A DNA stretch of 64,000 nucleotides from a bacterium (GCA_028685295.1 JAQUEL010000001.1:1-64000), one strand, 5' to 3'. Positions 1 to 9,236 are shown, numbered from the stretch's first letter. A program made the numbers and translations. The notes: generated by a model from the sequence alone, not told the origin.

Positions 1-16
1 GGTGTTGAAATAACGC

Positions 17-45
17 TTGACAATAATCCGTCATAAAGATATAAT
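17..45 (+). promoter_or_regulatory. Consensus sigma-70 promoter of the efflux operon
   Basis: TTGACA at 17-22, a 17 bp spacer and TATAAT at 40-45 match the consensus exactly. The promoter sits just upstream of the TetR operator and the TetR gene, so it probably drives the regulator and the efflux genes behind it. Confidence 0.85.
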
Positions 46-52
46 CTGTCCG

Positions 53-74
53 TCTGACCGACCGGTCAGTCAGA
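53..74. promoter_or_regulatory. Palindromic TetR-type operator
   Basis: A 22 bp inverted repeat centred between 63 and 64 has 10 of 11 half-site positions paired, with core GACCGACCGGTC. It lies right after the -10 box and covers the likely start of transcription, so a bound repressor would block the promoter. That TetR binds here is inferred from position and symmetry. Confidence 0.75.
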
Positions 75-109
75 TGGGCAGACGGCCTGATCTCTTCGGG
101 AGAAGGATA

Positions 110-694
110 ATGGCAAAAGAAAACGCAACGGATTATACCAAAGATAGGATCATTAAGTGTGCTGCAGAGCTCTTTGCAGAGAGCGGATACAAGGGTGTAT
201 CCATGAGAGAAATATCCTCTGCCGCCGGTATTTCCAAAGCATCGATCTATTATTATTTTTCGAGCAAGGAGGATCTATATCTCTCTCTGATAATTCGTGA
301 TATGGAACAGCTGGTGAAGGACTTGGAAGTAATCGCTTCTGCGCAAGAAGAACCGCTTGTGCTTTTGCGCCGATTTATAAAATATTATGTCGATTTTTCT
401 CATAAGAGAGGACCGATAATAAAATTGGCATTTCGTGAGTTGGTCGGTATGGGTGAACGTTTGGATGAATTACTGCCGGATATTATGACACGAATGCAGC
501 GGTCTTTGCAAGATATTTTAGTCAGAGGTAATTGGGGAATCGGACAGCCGGAGATGGCTGCTTGTGCCATATTTGGAATGGCTCATATCCTTACGTTGCA
601 TGATGAGCAGAGAACGGCCTGGAACAGCAATGAGATAACATCTTTTGTTTATAATTTGATCATCGGCTGTGGTTCTGATCCAAGCAAACAATAA
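110..694 (+). CDS. TetR/AcrR family transcriptional repressor
   Basis: A TetR family DNA-binding regulator of 194 residues. The N-terminal helix-turn-helix is clear (RIIKCAAELFAESGYKGVSM, then REISSAAGISKASIYYYF), followed by a divergent all-helical ligand-binding part. The frame is open back to 17, but that would put the promoter and operator inside the gene. ATG 110 follows a GGGAGAAGG site and gives a normal family length. It lies directly upstream of an RND efflux operon and behind a palindromic operator, the usual arrangement of local, ligand-released repressors of efflux pumps (TtgR and AcrR type). The inducer cannot be read from the sequence. Confidence 0.9.
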   Translation: MAKENATDYTKDRIIKCAAELFAESGYKGVSMREISSAAGISKASIYYYFSSKEDLYLSLIIRDMEQLVKDLEVIASAQEEPLVLLRRFIKYYVDFSHKRGPIIKLAFRELVGMGERLDELLPDIMTRMQRSLQDILVRGNWGIGQPEMAACAIFGMAHILTLHDEQRTAWNSNEITSFVYNLIIGCGSDPSKQ

Positions 695-785
695 TGGAAG
701 GCCGTCTTTACGCAGAATTGCGCAAAAGTATTTTGAAATTGAATGTTTTAATATGGAGTATAGAAAAAAGGGGAGGCTCTTTTAA

Positions 786-2081
786 ATGATAAGGATCAGA
801 ACAATGGCATCTATTGTTTTGGCCGGAGTATTCTTTGTTGCAGCAGTGACAGCAGCTTTTGTCGATGAGGCAGCGGCAAAAGCGGCAACTGTTTCGTTGA
901 CATTGCAGGAGAGTATAGATCTGGCACTGAAGAAAAATGTAATGTTAAGCGCCGAAATGCAGAAGGTAGATATTGCTGCCGACAGGTTGGCACAGGCCAG
1001 AGCACAACAAAAATTCACCATCGGCGCCGGGGCCAGTGCTAGCCATTTTCTACCCAATGAGTTCCCTGTAAATTCCACATCCTATGATCTGGGCTTACAA
1101 TTGAATCAGCCCATATACAGCGGAGGAAGATTGGAGGCGCAGGAAGAACAGGCCGAAATAGCCCTTGAACAGGCCGGAGTGGATCTGGAGGCGAGAAAGG
1201 AGGACCTGATTCTATCCGTTAAGCGTGCCTTTTATGGCCTGGCCAAAGCACAGCGTATGGAAGTGGTGGCCAGGGAGGCTGTGGCACAGGCCAGGGCGCA
1301 TCTGGAGGTAACTCAGAAGTTCTATAAAGCAGGTACGGTAGCTAAATATGATCTTTTAAGAGCAGAGACACAGTTGGCGCAGGTTCAACAGAATCTGGTC
1401 ATGGCATCAAATGGGGTCGGCCTGGCAATGAATGCGCTGAATAACCTGTTAGGAGTGGATTTAAGCACTACCGTTCAACTAAAACTCTCGCCTGAAATAA
1501 AGCCGGTAAAGCGCAGCCTTGATGATCTTATATCGCTGGCCTGGGAACAAAGGCCGGAGCTGCGTTCTTTAGCTTTGTCGGATAGGCTTAATGCAGCCGG
1601 TAGAAAGATAATGATATCCGCCGTTCGTCCCAATATCGACGGCACTTTAAGTTATGCCATTTATCATCAGGATATGACAGCTGCAACCTCCGGAATATGG
1701 ACAATAGGTGTATCTGCCAGAGTCTCCCTTTTTGATAACGGATTGACAAAATCGAGGTTGAGCGAGAATACCAATATCGCTGAACAGCTTAAGCTGATGA
1801 CCGATGATGCCAAACGCAATATATCGCTCCAGGTAAGACAGAGTTATCTGCAGCTGCAGCAGGATAAGAAGTTGATAGATGCTTCACGTCAGGCACTGGC
1901 GCAGGCGGAGGAAGGTAACAGAATAGCTGTTGTTCGTTACCAGTCCGGGGTTTCTACCAGTGTGGAATTGATTGATGCGCAAACGGCACTTACTCAGGCA
2001 AAGATAAATTATAGCAATGCAGTAAGCGATTATGAGATCGCTCTATCCGAATTGGAGCGAGCAGTTTCTATGGAGTTGTAG
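786..2081 (+). CDS. TolC family outer-membrane efflux protein
   Basis: Outer-membrane channel component of a tripartite efflux pump, 431 residues. A hydrophobic signal peptide occupies about residues 1-30, followed by the two repeated outer-membrane-efflux (OEP) halves, rich in Ala, Gln and Leu heptads that form the periplasmic alpha-barrel. The pattern near residues 115-140 (LNQPIYSGGRLEAQEEQAEI) is typical of the family. The start ATG 786 has an AGGGGAGG site. An in-frame ATG at 804 is possible but would shorten the signal peptide. The gene is followed after 18 bases by the adaptor gene. Its presence is direct evidence for an outer membrane in this organism. Confidence 0.92.
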   Translation: MIRIRTMASIVLAGVFFVAAVTAAFVDEAAAKAATVSLTLQESIDLALKKNVMLSAEMQKVDIAADRLAQARAQQKFTIGAGASASHFLPNEFPVNSTSYDLGLQLNQPIYSGGRLEAQEEQAEIALEQAGVDLEARKEDLILSVKRAFYGLAKAQRMEVVAREAVAQARAHLEVTQKFYKAGTVAKYDLLRAETQLAQVQQNLVMASNGVGLAMNALNNLLGVDLSTTVQLKLSPEIKPVKRSLDDLISLAWEQRPELRSLALSDRLNAAGRKIMISAVRPNIDGTLSYAIYHQDMTAATSGIWTIGVSARVSLFDNGLTKSRLSENTNIAEQLKLMTDDAKRNISLQVRQSYLQLQQDKKLIDASRQALAQAEEGNRIAVVRYQSGVSTSVELIDAQTALTQAKINYSNAVSDYEIALSELERAVSMEL

Positions 2082-2099
2082 GGGGGTAAGGAGATAATT

Positions 2100-3341
2100 A
2101 TGAAGCGAGTATTTGCGCTGGTGGCAGCGGTAATTGTGTTAACAACTGCTTTTACGATAGCCGGAAAGCGGCATAAGAAAATTGAAAACGGTAATGGATC
2201 TGAGATTAAAAGCGTATACGTAGTAAAACCGCTGAGTGAGGATATGACCGAGAGCATAGAGCTTACCGGTTCAATAGTTCCTCAAAGCGAGGTTACCGTT
2301 GCGGCTGAAACAGCCGGTAAGGTAATCTACAGAGTTGGAAATGAGGGAACAAAGGTATCTGCCGGCCAGGTTCTGCTTAAGATCGATGACAGCGCATTGC
2401 AAGCGCAGCTATCCACTGCTGTGGCGGCGGTGTCTGTTGCTGAAGCCAGGTTGGCCGCTCTTAGGTCCGGCGCCAGATCTCAAGAACGCTTGCAGGCAGA
2501 GAATAGTGTCAGGCAGGCACAGGCTGCCTTTGACAATGCTCGTCAGAATTACGAGAGGATAAAAGCACTTTATTCGCAGGGCGCTATAGCTGAACAGCAA
2601 TTGGATGCCGTCAAAGCGCAATATCTGGCCGCCGAAGCTCAATTAAGCTCTGCCAAGGCACAACTATCCATGGTTGGCGAAGGTGCCAGGAGAGAGGATG
2701 TCAGAGCAGCTGAAGCCGGTGTGTCGCAAGCAAGAGGTAATGTGGATATGATCCGTGTCCAACTCGGTCATACTGTTTTGCGTGCTCCTGTATCCGGCGT
2801 TGTATCCGATTGCAAAATTGATAAAGGTGAGATGGTTCTGCCGGGCACGCCTCTTATGAGGATAACGGAGCAGAATAATCTCTATTTTGAAGCTAGAGTG
2901 CCGGAGAGGTTGTTTGCAAAGCTTAATCGTGGTCAGGCTGCCGATATAACAGTGGATGCCTTGCCGGGAAAAGTAATCGCCGGTAAAGTAACTGAACTGG
3001 TGCCGGTGGCTGATGCCAGGACGCGCTCCTTTAAGGTTCGTATATCTCTTCAGAATGGTAATGTCAAATCCGGCATGTTTGCCAGGGCAAAGGTTGCCGT
3101 TTCCACGCATCGAGCTACTATTAATGTGCCTTGTGATGCTGTAAGAGAGTCTGACGGCAGGAAATACATTACCTGCGTTGAGAATGGCAAGGTCAAGAAG
3201 ATGGAAGTACGTACCGGCATAGAGCAAGAGAATCGAATAGAGGTTATGGGGGTTTCAACGGAGACCTCTATTGTTGTTGTCGGCCAGGATGATCTTGTCG
3301 AGGGACAAAAGGTAAAGGTGATGGAAGGAGCGGCCTTCTAG
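2100..3341 (+). CDS. RND efflux periplasmic adaptor (membrane fusion protein)
   Basis: HlyD/AcrA family adaptor linking the inner-membrane pump to the outer-membrane channel, 413 residues. The N-terminus is a single hydrophobic signal or anchor (about residues 4-22). The first half of the biotinyl-lipoyl domain follows (TVAAETAGKVIYRVGNEGTK), then a long coiled coil with heptads from about residue 95 to 215, the second lipoyl half (LRAPVSGVVSDCKIDKGEMV) and beta-barrel domains. The start ATG has a TAAGGAG site. The stop codon abuts the ATG of the pump gene, which suggests translational coupling. Confidence 0.93.
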   Translation: MKRVFALVAAVIVLTTAFTIAGKRHKKIENGNGSEIKSVYVVKPLSEDMTESIELTGSIVPQSEVTVAAETAGKVIYRVGNEGTKVSAGQVLLKIDDSALQAQLSTAVAAVSVAEARLAALRSGARSQERLQAENSVRQAQAAFDNARQNYERIKALYSQGAIAEQQLDAVKAQYLAAEAQLSSAKAQLSMVGEGARREDVRAAEAGVSQARGNVDMIRVQLGHTVLRAPVSGVVSDCKIDKGEMVLPGTPLMRITEQNNLYFEARVPERLFAKLNRGQAADITVDALPGKVIAGKVTELVPVADARTRSFKVRISLQNGNVKSGMFARAKVAVSTHRATINVPCDAVRESDGRKYITCVENGKVKKMEVRTGIEQENRIEVMGVSTETSIVVVGQDDLVEGQKVKVMEGAAF

Positions 3342-6300
3342 ATGTATATTGCGGATATCTCCATAAAACGTCCTTTGTTCGTAGGTGTGATTGTATTAGT
3401 TCTGACACTCTTTGGGTTGATATGTCTGACACGTTTGCCGATTGATCTCATGCCCAATGTCGATATACCGTATGTTACCATAGTGACGGCTTATCCCGGT
3501 GTAGGGCCGACGGAAATAGAGAGTCTTGTCAGCAAGCCTATAGAGGATGCTGTCAGTCCTATCGGCGGTATAAAGAAGGTATATTCGTTTTCCCGCGAAA
3601 GTGCATCGGTAGTAGTAATCGAATTTGATCTCGGCACTGATATTAACGGTGCCGTAGCGGATGTCAGGGATAAAGTTTCAGCCATTCGTGGTGATCTTCC
3701 ACAAGATATAGTGGATCCCAGTATCGCCAGAGTGGATATCAATGCTCATCCTATAATGAATGTTACCCTCTTTGGCAAGGGATCTCTGGCGGAAACTCGG
3801 AAGCTGGCGGACGATACTGTTAAGGAGCGTTTGCAGAGAATTGACGGCGTAGCTTCGGTTGATGTTGTCGGCGGCCTGGAGAGAGAGATAGATATACGGG
3901 TGGATCAGGGGCGCTTGGAAGCATACGGGCTGGGGCTGGCACAGGTGGTAGCCGCCTTAAAAGGCGACAATCTGAACGTTCCCGGCGGCAGGATAGATCA
4001 GCGCTCAAGGGAATATACCGTTCGTACAGTGGGTGAGTTTTCATCTGTTGAGCAGATAGCTGCGATCAACCTGGCCGTTATTGACGGCATGCCCCTTACT
4101 ATCGGTGATGTGGCTACGATTGAGGATACATTTAAGGAAGTTCGGCAGAAGGCCCGTTTCAACGGCGAGAATTGTGTGACATTGGTAATCAAAAAACAAT
4201 CCGGAGCCAATACCGTTAAAGTAGCGGATACGGTGCGTAAGACCGTATCCGATCTCTCCGGCAGGCTGCCGCAGGGCAATAAGCTGGAAGTGATTGTCGA
4301 TAACTCAACCTTTATCAAGGATTCCGTCAAGGAGGTTCGTGACAATCTTCTGCTTTGTATACTGCTTACGGTTCTGGTTATCTTCCTTTTTCTGCGTAGC
4401 ATACGGAGTACCTTTATTATCTTCTTGAGCATACCTTCGTCATTGATTGCCGCTATTGCCTTTATCTATTACAGCGGATTCACTTTAAACGTCCTCTCTC
4501 TGATGGGGCTGGCTCTGGCCGTGGGACTGCTGGTTGATGACTCGATTGTAGTGCTTGAGAATATTTATCGCCATTTTGAGCGTAGCGAAAATGCGGCTGA
4601 GGCTGCTTCCAGCGGCACCAGTGAGATCGGCGGCGCTGTTATTGCTACTACCTTTACCATTATGGCGGTCTTTGTTCCTATCGCCTTCATGAAAGGTATG
4701 GTAGGACAGATATTCAAGGAGTTCGGGCTGACCGTCGCCTTTAGCATATTTATATCACTGTTTATGTCCCTTACCTTGGTACCCTCATTGGCTGCCAGAC
4801 TATTGCGTCGTGAGGGCATGGGCGGAGATAGTGCATGGGACCGCTTTTACACTAGATTGGAACGCGTTTATAAAAGAGCTTTGTCCTGGGCGTTGGCTCA
4901 TCGGTGGCAGGTGGTAGGGCTGGCTGCTCTTTCTTTGATAGCCTCACTGATGCTGTTGCCGATAATAGGTGGAGAGGCCTTTCCTTTTGTGGATAGAGGT
5001 GAAATAAAGGCTTATATTGAGATGCCGACCGGGGCATCCCTTGATCTGACGGATAAAAGTGTAAGCGAGATGGAGAAATACCTCCTTAGCCTCAAAGATA
5101 CGGAAATAGCTTATGCGGAGGTTGGAACAGGGGGGGCCAGGCAGGCCAGTATCTTTGTTAAATTGCGCAAAGGGCATAAACAGGACAGCCGTAAGGTTGC
5201 TGACGATCTACGGCATAGATTTTCCGCTATTCCGGGTGCTAAAGTAAGTGTCCTCGCCGCCTCTATGGGTGGCGGCGAGGACAGCGCCTCCGGTATGGCG
5301 CCGGTGCAGATAAAGATAAGCGGTCCCGATTCCCGGCGATTAGCCGAAATAGCCAACAAAGTAGAAAAGGATCTTTCCAGTATAGATGGGCTTATTGGTA
5401 TCGGCAACACGATGAATATGGGCAAGCCCGAATTGCAGATAAAAGTAGATCGGCGTTTGGCAGAGGACAGACGAATCACTCTCGGTCAGGTGGCTTCGAC
5501 AATCTATATCGCCATGACAGGAGATGTGGCTACCAGGTTCAAGGATGGCGGTAAGGAGTATGATGTTCTTGTCCGACTGCGTGAAGAGGATAGACAGAAG
5601 ATTGACGGCATCAAAAATCTTCTACTCCTTAACAATGCTGGAGAAACTGTAAGATTGGGAGAAATAGCGAATATTCTGCCGGCCGGCGGGCCTGCGGAGA
5701 TCAATCGTGAGAACCGGCAGCGTCTGGCAAAGGTTTATGCAGGTCTGGACAGCAACTATAACATCGGCCAGGTAAACAAAAAGATTAAGGCTAAATTAAG
5801 CGAGCTTGATTTACCGGATGCTTACTCTATCGAGTATAGCGGTGAGGCAGAGAAGATGAAAGAGATTTTCAGTCCCATGATACAGGCGCTGATACTCTCT
5901 ATTCTGCTTGTCTATCTGGGACTGGTGGCTTTGTATGAATCTTTAGTTTACCCGCTGGTGATCATGTTTTCAGTGCCGCTTGCCGGTATAGGGGCCTTTG
6001 TGTCGATGCTCTTAATAGGGAAAACTATGAATATGATGTCATTGATCGGCCTGATAATGCTGGGAGGGATCGTGACCAAGAATGCCATTCTGCTAGTGGA
6101 TTATACGAATGCGCTGAGAGACCAGGGATATGGACGGGAAGAAGCCCTGCTTCAGGCAGGTCCGATCAGGCTCAGGCCTATATTGATGACAACCTTAACA
6201 ACGATCCTTGGCATGCTGCCTCTGGCATTGGGCATGGGCGATGGCGGCGAATTGCGTTCACCGATGGCTATAGCGGTTATCGGTGGTCTTATTACTTCCA

Positions 6301-6449
6301 CAGTGCTTACTCTGCTGGTGATACCTGTAGTATATACATTGCTTGATCGCAGAGAAGACAGAATAACTGCTCTTGATACCGATGCTTTGAGCGAGAATAT
6401 GCTGCCGAATGGGGAATGCCTCGTATCTGCTCAAGCAGATAAATGCTGA
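3342..6449 (+). CDS. RND family multidrug efflux permease (AcrB/MdtB type)
   Basis: Proton-driven inner-membrane transporter of 1035 residues, the full family length, with the expected 12 membrane segments: one at the N-terminus, a block near 335-500, one near 525 and a block near 850-1000. The proton relay is intact: paired aspartates in TM4 (GLLVDDSIVVLENIYRH) and the TM10 lysine (GIVTKNAILLVDYTN). The two large periplasmic loops match HAE-1 type drug exporters, not metal exporters, although the substrate is not readable. The ATG directly follows the stop of the adaptor gene. It is the last gene of the TetR-controlled operon and ends 10 bases from a convergent gene. Confidence 0.95.
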   Translation: MYIADISIKRPLFVGVIVLVLTLFGLICLTRLPIDLMPNVDIPYVTIVTAYPGVGPTEIESLVSKPIEDAVSPIGGIKKVYSFSRESASVVVIEFDLGTDINGAVADVRDKVSAIRGDLPQDIVDPSIARVDINAHPIMNVTLFGKGSLAETRKLADDTVKERLQRIDGVASVDVVGGLEREIDIRVDQGRLEAYGLGLAQVVAALKGDNLNVPGGRIDQRSREYTVRTVGEFSSVEQIAAINLAVIDGMPLTIGDVATIEDTFKEVRQKARFNGENCVTLVIKKQSGANTVKVADTVRKTVSDLSGRLPQGNKLEVIVDNSTFIKDSVKEVRDNLLLCILLTVLVIFLFLRSIRSTFIIFLSIPSSLIAAIAFIYYSGFTLNVLSLMGLALAVGLLVDDSIVVLENIYRHFERSENAAEAASSGTSEIGGAVIATTFTIMAVFVPIAFMKGMVGQIFKEFGLTVAFSIFISLFMSLTLVPSLAARLLRREGMGGDSAWDRFYTRLERVYKRALSWALAHRWQVVGLAALSLIASLMLLPIIGGEAFPFVDRGEIKAYIEMPTGASLDLTDKSVSEMEKYLLSLKDTEIAYAEVGTGGARQASIFVKLRKGHKQDSRKVADDLRHRFSAIPGAKVSVLAASMGGGEDSASGMAPVQIKISGPDSRRLAEIANKVEKDLSSIDGLIGIGNTMNMGKPELQIKVDRRLAEDRRITLGQVASTIYIAMTGDVATRFKDGGKEYDVLVRLREEDRQKIDGIKNLLLLNNAGETVRLGEIANILPAGGPAEINRENRQRLAKVYAGLDSNYNIGQVNKKIKAKLSELDLPDAYSIEYSGEAEKMKEIFSPMIQALILSILLVYLGLVALYESLVYPLVIMFSVPLAGIGAFVSMLLIGKTMNMMSLIGLIMLGGIVTKNAILLVDYTNALRDQGYGREEALLQAGPIRLRPILMTTLTTILGMLPLALGMGDGGELRSPMAIAVIGGLITSTVLTLLVIPVVYTLLDRREDRITALDTDALSENMLPNGECLVSAQADKC

Positions 6450-6459
6450 ACAGCGGGTA

Positions 6460-6861
6460 TTATTCGCGAGGATTGTCGGGGCCGGTTTCCTTGCCGACGG
6501 CTAAATCATGACGCAATCTGTCTGCTAACAGGAGGATATCAAAGGGTTTGGTGATATAATCGGTTGCACCGTAAGCCATAGCCCTGTCGATATCCTCCTG
6601 TGCTGTTTTGGCGGAGAGGATAACTATAGGTGTAGGCAATGGGTTAGGCTTCTGTTTGAGGGCCTTGAGGACGTCATAGCCGTTAAGGCCCGGCATCATG
6701 ATATCCAGAAGAATGATATCTGGCTTCTCCAGCAAAATCTTCTGAATGCCTTCCAGGCCGGAATAAGCAGGTATGACTTCAAAGCCTTCGCTTTCCAGCG
6801 CCAGCTTTACCATCTGGACGGTATCCGCCTCGTCATCAATGTGTAGCAACTTAATGGACAC
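6460..6861 (-). CDS. Single-domain response regulator (CheY-like receiver)
   Basis: Receiver domain of 133 residues with no output domain. The phosphorylation site is complete: acidic pocket D9/D10/E11, phospho-acceptor D53 in LLDIMMPG, S83 and K105 in the TKPF motif. The C-terminus ends with a short polar tail. The start is a GTG preceded by a GGGGTGA site on the minus strand. It is convergent with the efflux operon and has no partner kinase beside it, so it may be a shuttle protein in a phosphorelay or a stand-alone regulator acting by protein contact. The partner is unknown. Confidence 0.9.
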   Translation of the reverse strand: MSIKLLHIDDEADTVQMVKLALESEGFEVIPAYSGLEGIQKILLEKPDIILLDIMMPGLNGYDVLKALKQKPNPLPTPIVILSAKTAQEDIDRAMAYGATDYITKPFDILLLADRLRHDLAVGKETGPDNPRE

Positions 6862-6891
6862 GTGTTCACCCCGAACCGATCTTAATCAATC

Positions 6892-6906
6892 TTACCCAGA
6901 GGGTAA
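6892..6906. repeat. Perfect 15 bp palindrome between divergent genes
   Basis: TTACCC and GGGTAA flank a 3 base centre in the 152 bp region between the divergent response regulator and xseA. It could be an operator for either gene. No further support. Confidence 0.35.
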
Positions 6907-7013
6907 TACTACTAAACTATTAATGCTGAAGCCGAAGGGTTTCCCTCTAAGGCCAGCGAATAATCATTATAAGCAAGGCGTGAGAATTTTGCAATAACGA
7001 TCGGAGCAATAAG

Positions 7014-8246
7014 TTGCTATTTACAGGGTTGAATAATACGGCTGTTATAACCGTATCTGAGCTGAACCGGCAGGTATCCAGTATTATTGGGCTTAATTTG
7101 CCCTGGGTCAGGATCAGAGGTGAAATATCGAATCTCAAAATTTCCGCTTCACAACACGTTTACTTTACACTTAAAGATAGCGAATCTCAGGTAAGTACCG
7201 TCCTATTTAGAAGTGCTGCTTCTAAATTAAAGTTCAGGCTGGAAGATGGGTTAGAGGTAATAATCGCCGGTGAAGTGGGATTGTATGAAAAACGAGGCGA
7301 ATTTCGTTTGGTGGCACAAGCTCTCGAGCCTGCAGGAATCGGCGCACTGCAGCTTGCCTTTGAACAGTTAAAGGCCAGGCTGGAGGCTGAAGGATTATTT
7401 GCAGCTTCCAGAAAGAGAGCTATCCCACGCTTTCCTTTAGCAATAGGCGTAGTCACGTCCGACAGGGGGGCGGCGATCAGAGATATACTCAACATACTCA
7501 GACGTCGTATGCCCGCAGTTAAAATTATACTGGTACCCGTTCCCGTTCAGGGGGAGGATGCGCCTGCAGCTATTGCTGCAGCTCTGCGCGATCTTAATGA
7601 AGCAGGAAATACGGATGTCATCATCGTAGGTCGTGGAGGCGGCTCTCTTGAAGATTTGTGGGCATTCAATGAGGAAATCGTAGCGCGTGCCATTGCTGTA
7701 TCCGCTATTCCCGTTATTTCTGCAGTAGGCCATGAGACGGATTTTACGATCAGCGATTTTGTTGCAGATATGCGAGCTCCCACGCCCTCGGCAGCGGCAG
7801 AATTGGCAGCGCCGGACAGAGCGGAGTTGCAGCGAGATATACTGATGAAAATGAAAAGGGTCCGCAGCAGCATGTTCGCACTTCTTCAACTGCGTCAAAG
7901 TGAGCTGAGAGTCATCCATGAGGGCTACGTTCTTCGCCGTTTCCCTGAAGAGCTGGCTGAGTATCATAACGCACTGCAGAACAGTATTACTGTTCTGGAC
8001 AATTTGTTCAGAACCTCATTGGCGGCTATGGAGAGCAAGTTCATTTCATCGGTATCAGCGCTGGATATGCTGAGCCCGTTGGCGACTTTGCAGAGGGGAT
8101 ACGGCATAGTGAGATCGATCGTCGACGGCCGAATAGTGAAGCATAGCGACCAACTGGCGATTGGTGAAGAAGTAGATGTGATTTTGTTTCAGGGTGGCTT
8201 TAAGGGGAATGTTACGGAGGTAAGAAATGAAAGTCTCCATGGATAA
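7014..8246 (+). CDS. xseA: Exodeoxyribonuclease VII large subunit
   Basis: Catalytic subunit of exonuclease VII, which degrades single-stranded DNA from both ends and works with XseB. At 410 residues it is near the usual length. The N-terminal OB fold is visible (LPWVRIRGEISNLK), followed by the nuclease core motifs GRGGGSLEDLWAFNEE and SAVGHETDFTISDFVADMRA, and a helical C-terminal region that binds XseB. The start is TTG with a CGGAG site nine bases upstream. The 3' end overlaps xseB by 20 bases, so the two subunits are probably translationally coupled. Confidence 0.95.
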   Translation: MLFTGLNNTAVITVSELNRQVSSIIGLNLPWVRIRGEISNLKISASQHVYFTLKDSESQVSTVLFRSAASKLKFRLEDGLEVIIAGEVGLYEKRGEFRLVAQALEPAGIGALQLAFEQLKARLEAEGLFAASRKRAIPRFPLAIGVVTSDRGAAIRDILNILRRRMPAVKIILVPVPVQGEDAPAAIAAALRDLNEAGNTDVIIVGRGGGSLEDLWAFNEEIVARAIAVSAIPVISAVGHETDFTISDFVADMRAPTPSAAAELAAPDRAELQRDILMKMKRVRSSMFALLQLRQSELRVIHEGYVLRRFPEELAEYHNALQNSITVLDNLFRTSLAAMESKFISSVSALDMLSPLATLQRGYGIVRSIVDGRIVKHSDQLAIGEEVDVILFQGGFKGNVTEVRNESLHG

Positions 8247-8481
8247 TATGAGCTATGAAGATGCTTTCGAGCGCCTGGAAAATATCATAGCTGAGATGGA
8301 AAGTGGACAGTTAAGCCTGGATACGGCGCTTCAGAAGTTTGAAGAAGCCATCAAGCTATCGAGAATATGCCGTTCTTTTCTGGATAAAGCCAGGCAACGA
8401 GTGGATCTTTTACTTCGTGATGAAGAGGGGCATCTATCTCTTGAGCAAGCGCTTTTGGGTGAGGATCTGCCATCCGATTAA
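8227..8481 (+). CDS. xseB: Exodeoxyribonuclease VII small subunit
   Basis: Small helical subunit of exonuclease VII, 84 residues, the usual size. The family signature is clear near the N-terminus (YEDAFERLENIIAEMESG, then SLDTALQKFEEAIKL), followed by a charged tail. Its ATG lies inside the end of xseA and is preceded by GGAGG, which is also part of the xseA coding sequence. Confidence 0.95.
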   Translation: MKVSMDNMSYEDAFERLENIIAEMESGQLSLDTALQKFEEAIKLSRICRSFLDKARQRVDLLLRDEEGHLSLEQALLGEDLPSD

Positions 8482-8552
8482 GTAACAACTACGCTGGGCA
8501 TAGATATTGTAGCCGCCATAGAGTATCTGCTCATACTGCGTTGGAGGAGATA

Positions 8553-9236
8553 ATGAAGCGACCGCAATATTCTCCCAGAATAACCAAAACAGCCGTTCTA
8601 TCCAGGGATATACTGGAAAGAAACCAAATACCTTATCTTCTTGGAGGCGGGCTTGCGGTCAGGGAGTATGGCCATCCCAGAGTCTCATCGGATGTGGATT
8701 TTTATATCATGCGCCATGATGCCGACAGGGCTTTAAATGCTTTAGCGGAGGCAGGTTTCAGAATCCGGCGTTCCGATCCGGAATGGATATTTCAGGCGTG
8801 GAAGAAACGCACCCGAGTAGATTTGATATTTAATATTACTTCCGGCATAGATATGAACAGGGCGGTCATGTCCAGAGGCGAGCGTCGGTATGTAGAAGGA
8901 CAGCTTTTTAATGTAATTTCCCAGGAAGATCTTTTGGCCATAAAAATATCCATACAGTATGAGAATAGGCCGGATTGGTGGGATGCGGCATCAATAATTC
9001 AAAGGCATTGGGAGTCGCTGGATTGGAACATTGTAATAAGCTATTCAAAAGTGACACCAGCTAAGTTTCTGGCATTTTTCCTGTGGTCTATCAGCGAGGC
9101 CAGAGACGGAACACGTCCCATACCTGCCTGGATATTGGATAAGCTTTGGCAAGATGTTGGGCGACGAATACCGGAACTGCCTGTGGATAAGGGATTTATC
9201 GTTGCCCAAAGGGAAGACTGGCAGGTTACTGCCTGA
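8553..9236 (+). CDS. Nucleotidyltransferase-fold protein (MNT/AbiEii-like)
   Basis: A 227 residue protein with the minimal nucleotidyltransferase signature: a glycine turn and paired acidic residues (YLLGGGLAVREYGHPRVSSD, then VDFYI). A second acidic strand follows near residue 85 (RVDLIFN). The C-terminal half is helical and not recognised. The fold occurs in toxin or antitoxin proteins of AbiEii type, in kanamycin-type transferases and in unstudied orphans. No partner gene is next to it: xseB is 70 bases upstream and the infC leader follows. The ATG follows GGAGGAG directly; a TTG at 8541 would put this site inside the gene. The function is not assigned. Confidence 0.6.
   Translation: MKRPQYSPRITKTAVLSRDILERNQIPYLLGGGLAVREYGHPRVSSDVDFYIMRHDADRALNALAEAGFRIRRSDPEWIFQAWKKRTRVDLIFNITSGIDMNRAVMSRGERRYVEGQLFNVISQEDLLAIKISIQYENRPDWWDAASIIQRHWESLDWNIVISYSKVTPAKFLAFFLWSISEARDGTRPIPAWILDKLWQDVGRRIPELPVDKGFIVAQREDWQVTA

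Noticed and set aside
17-109. N-terminal extension of the TetR gene in the same open frame
   Set aside because: It would include the promoter and operator. ATG 110 has a good SD and gives the normal family start.
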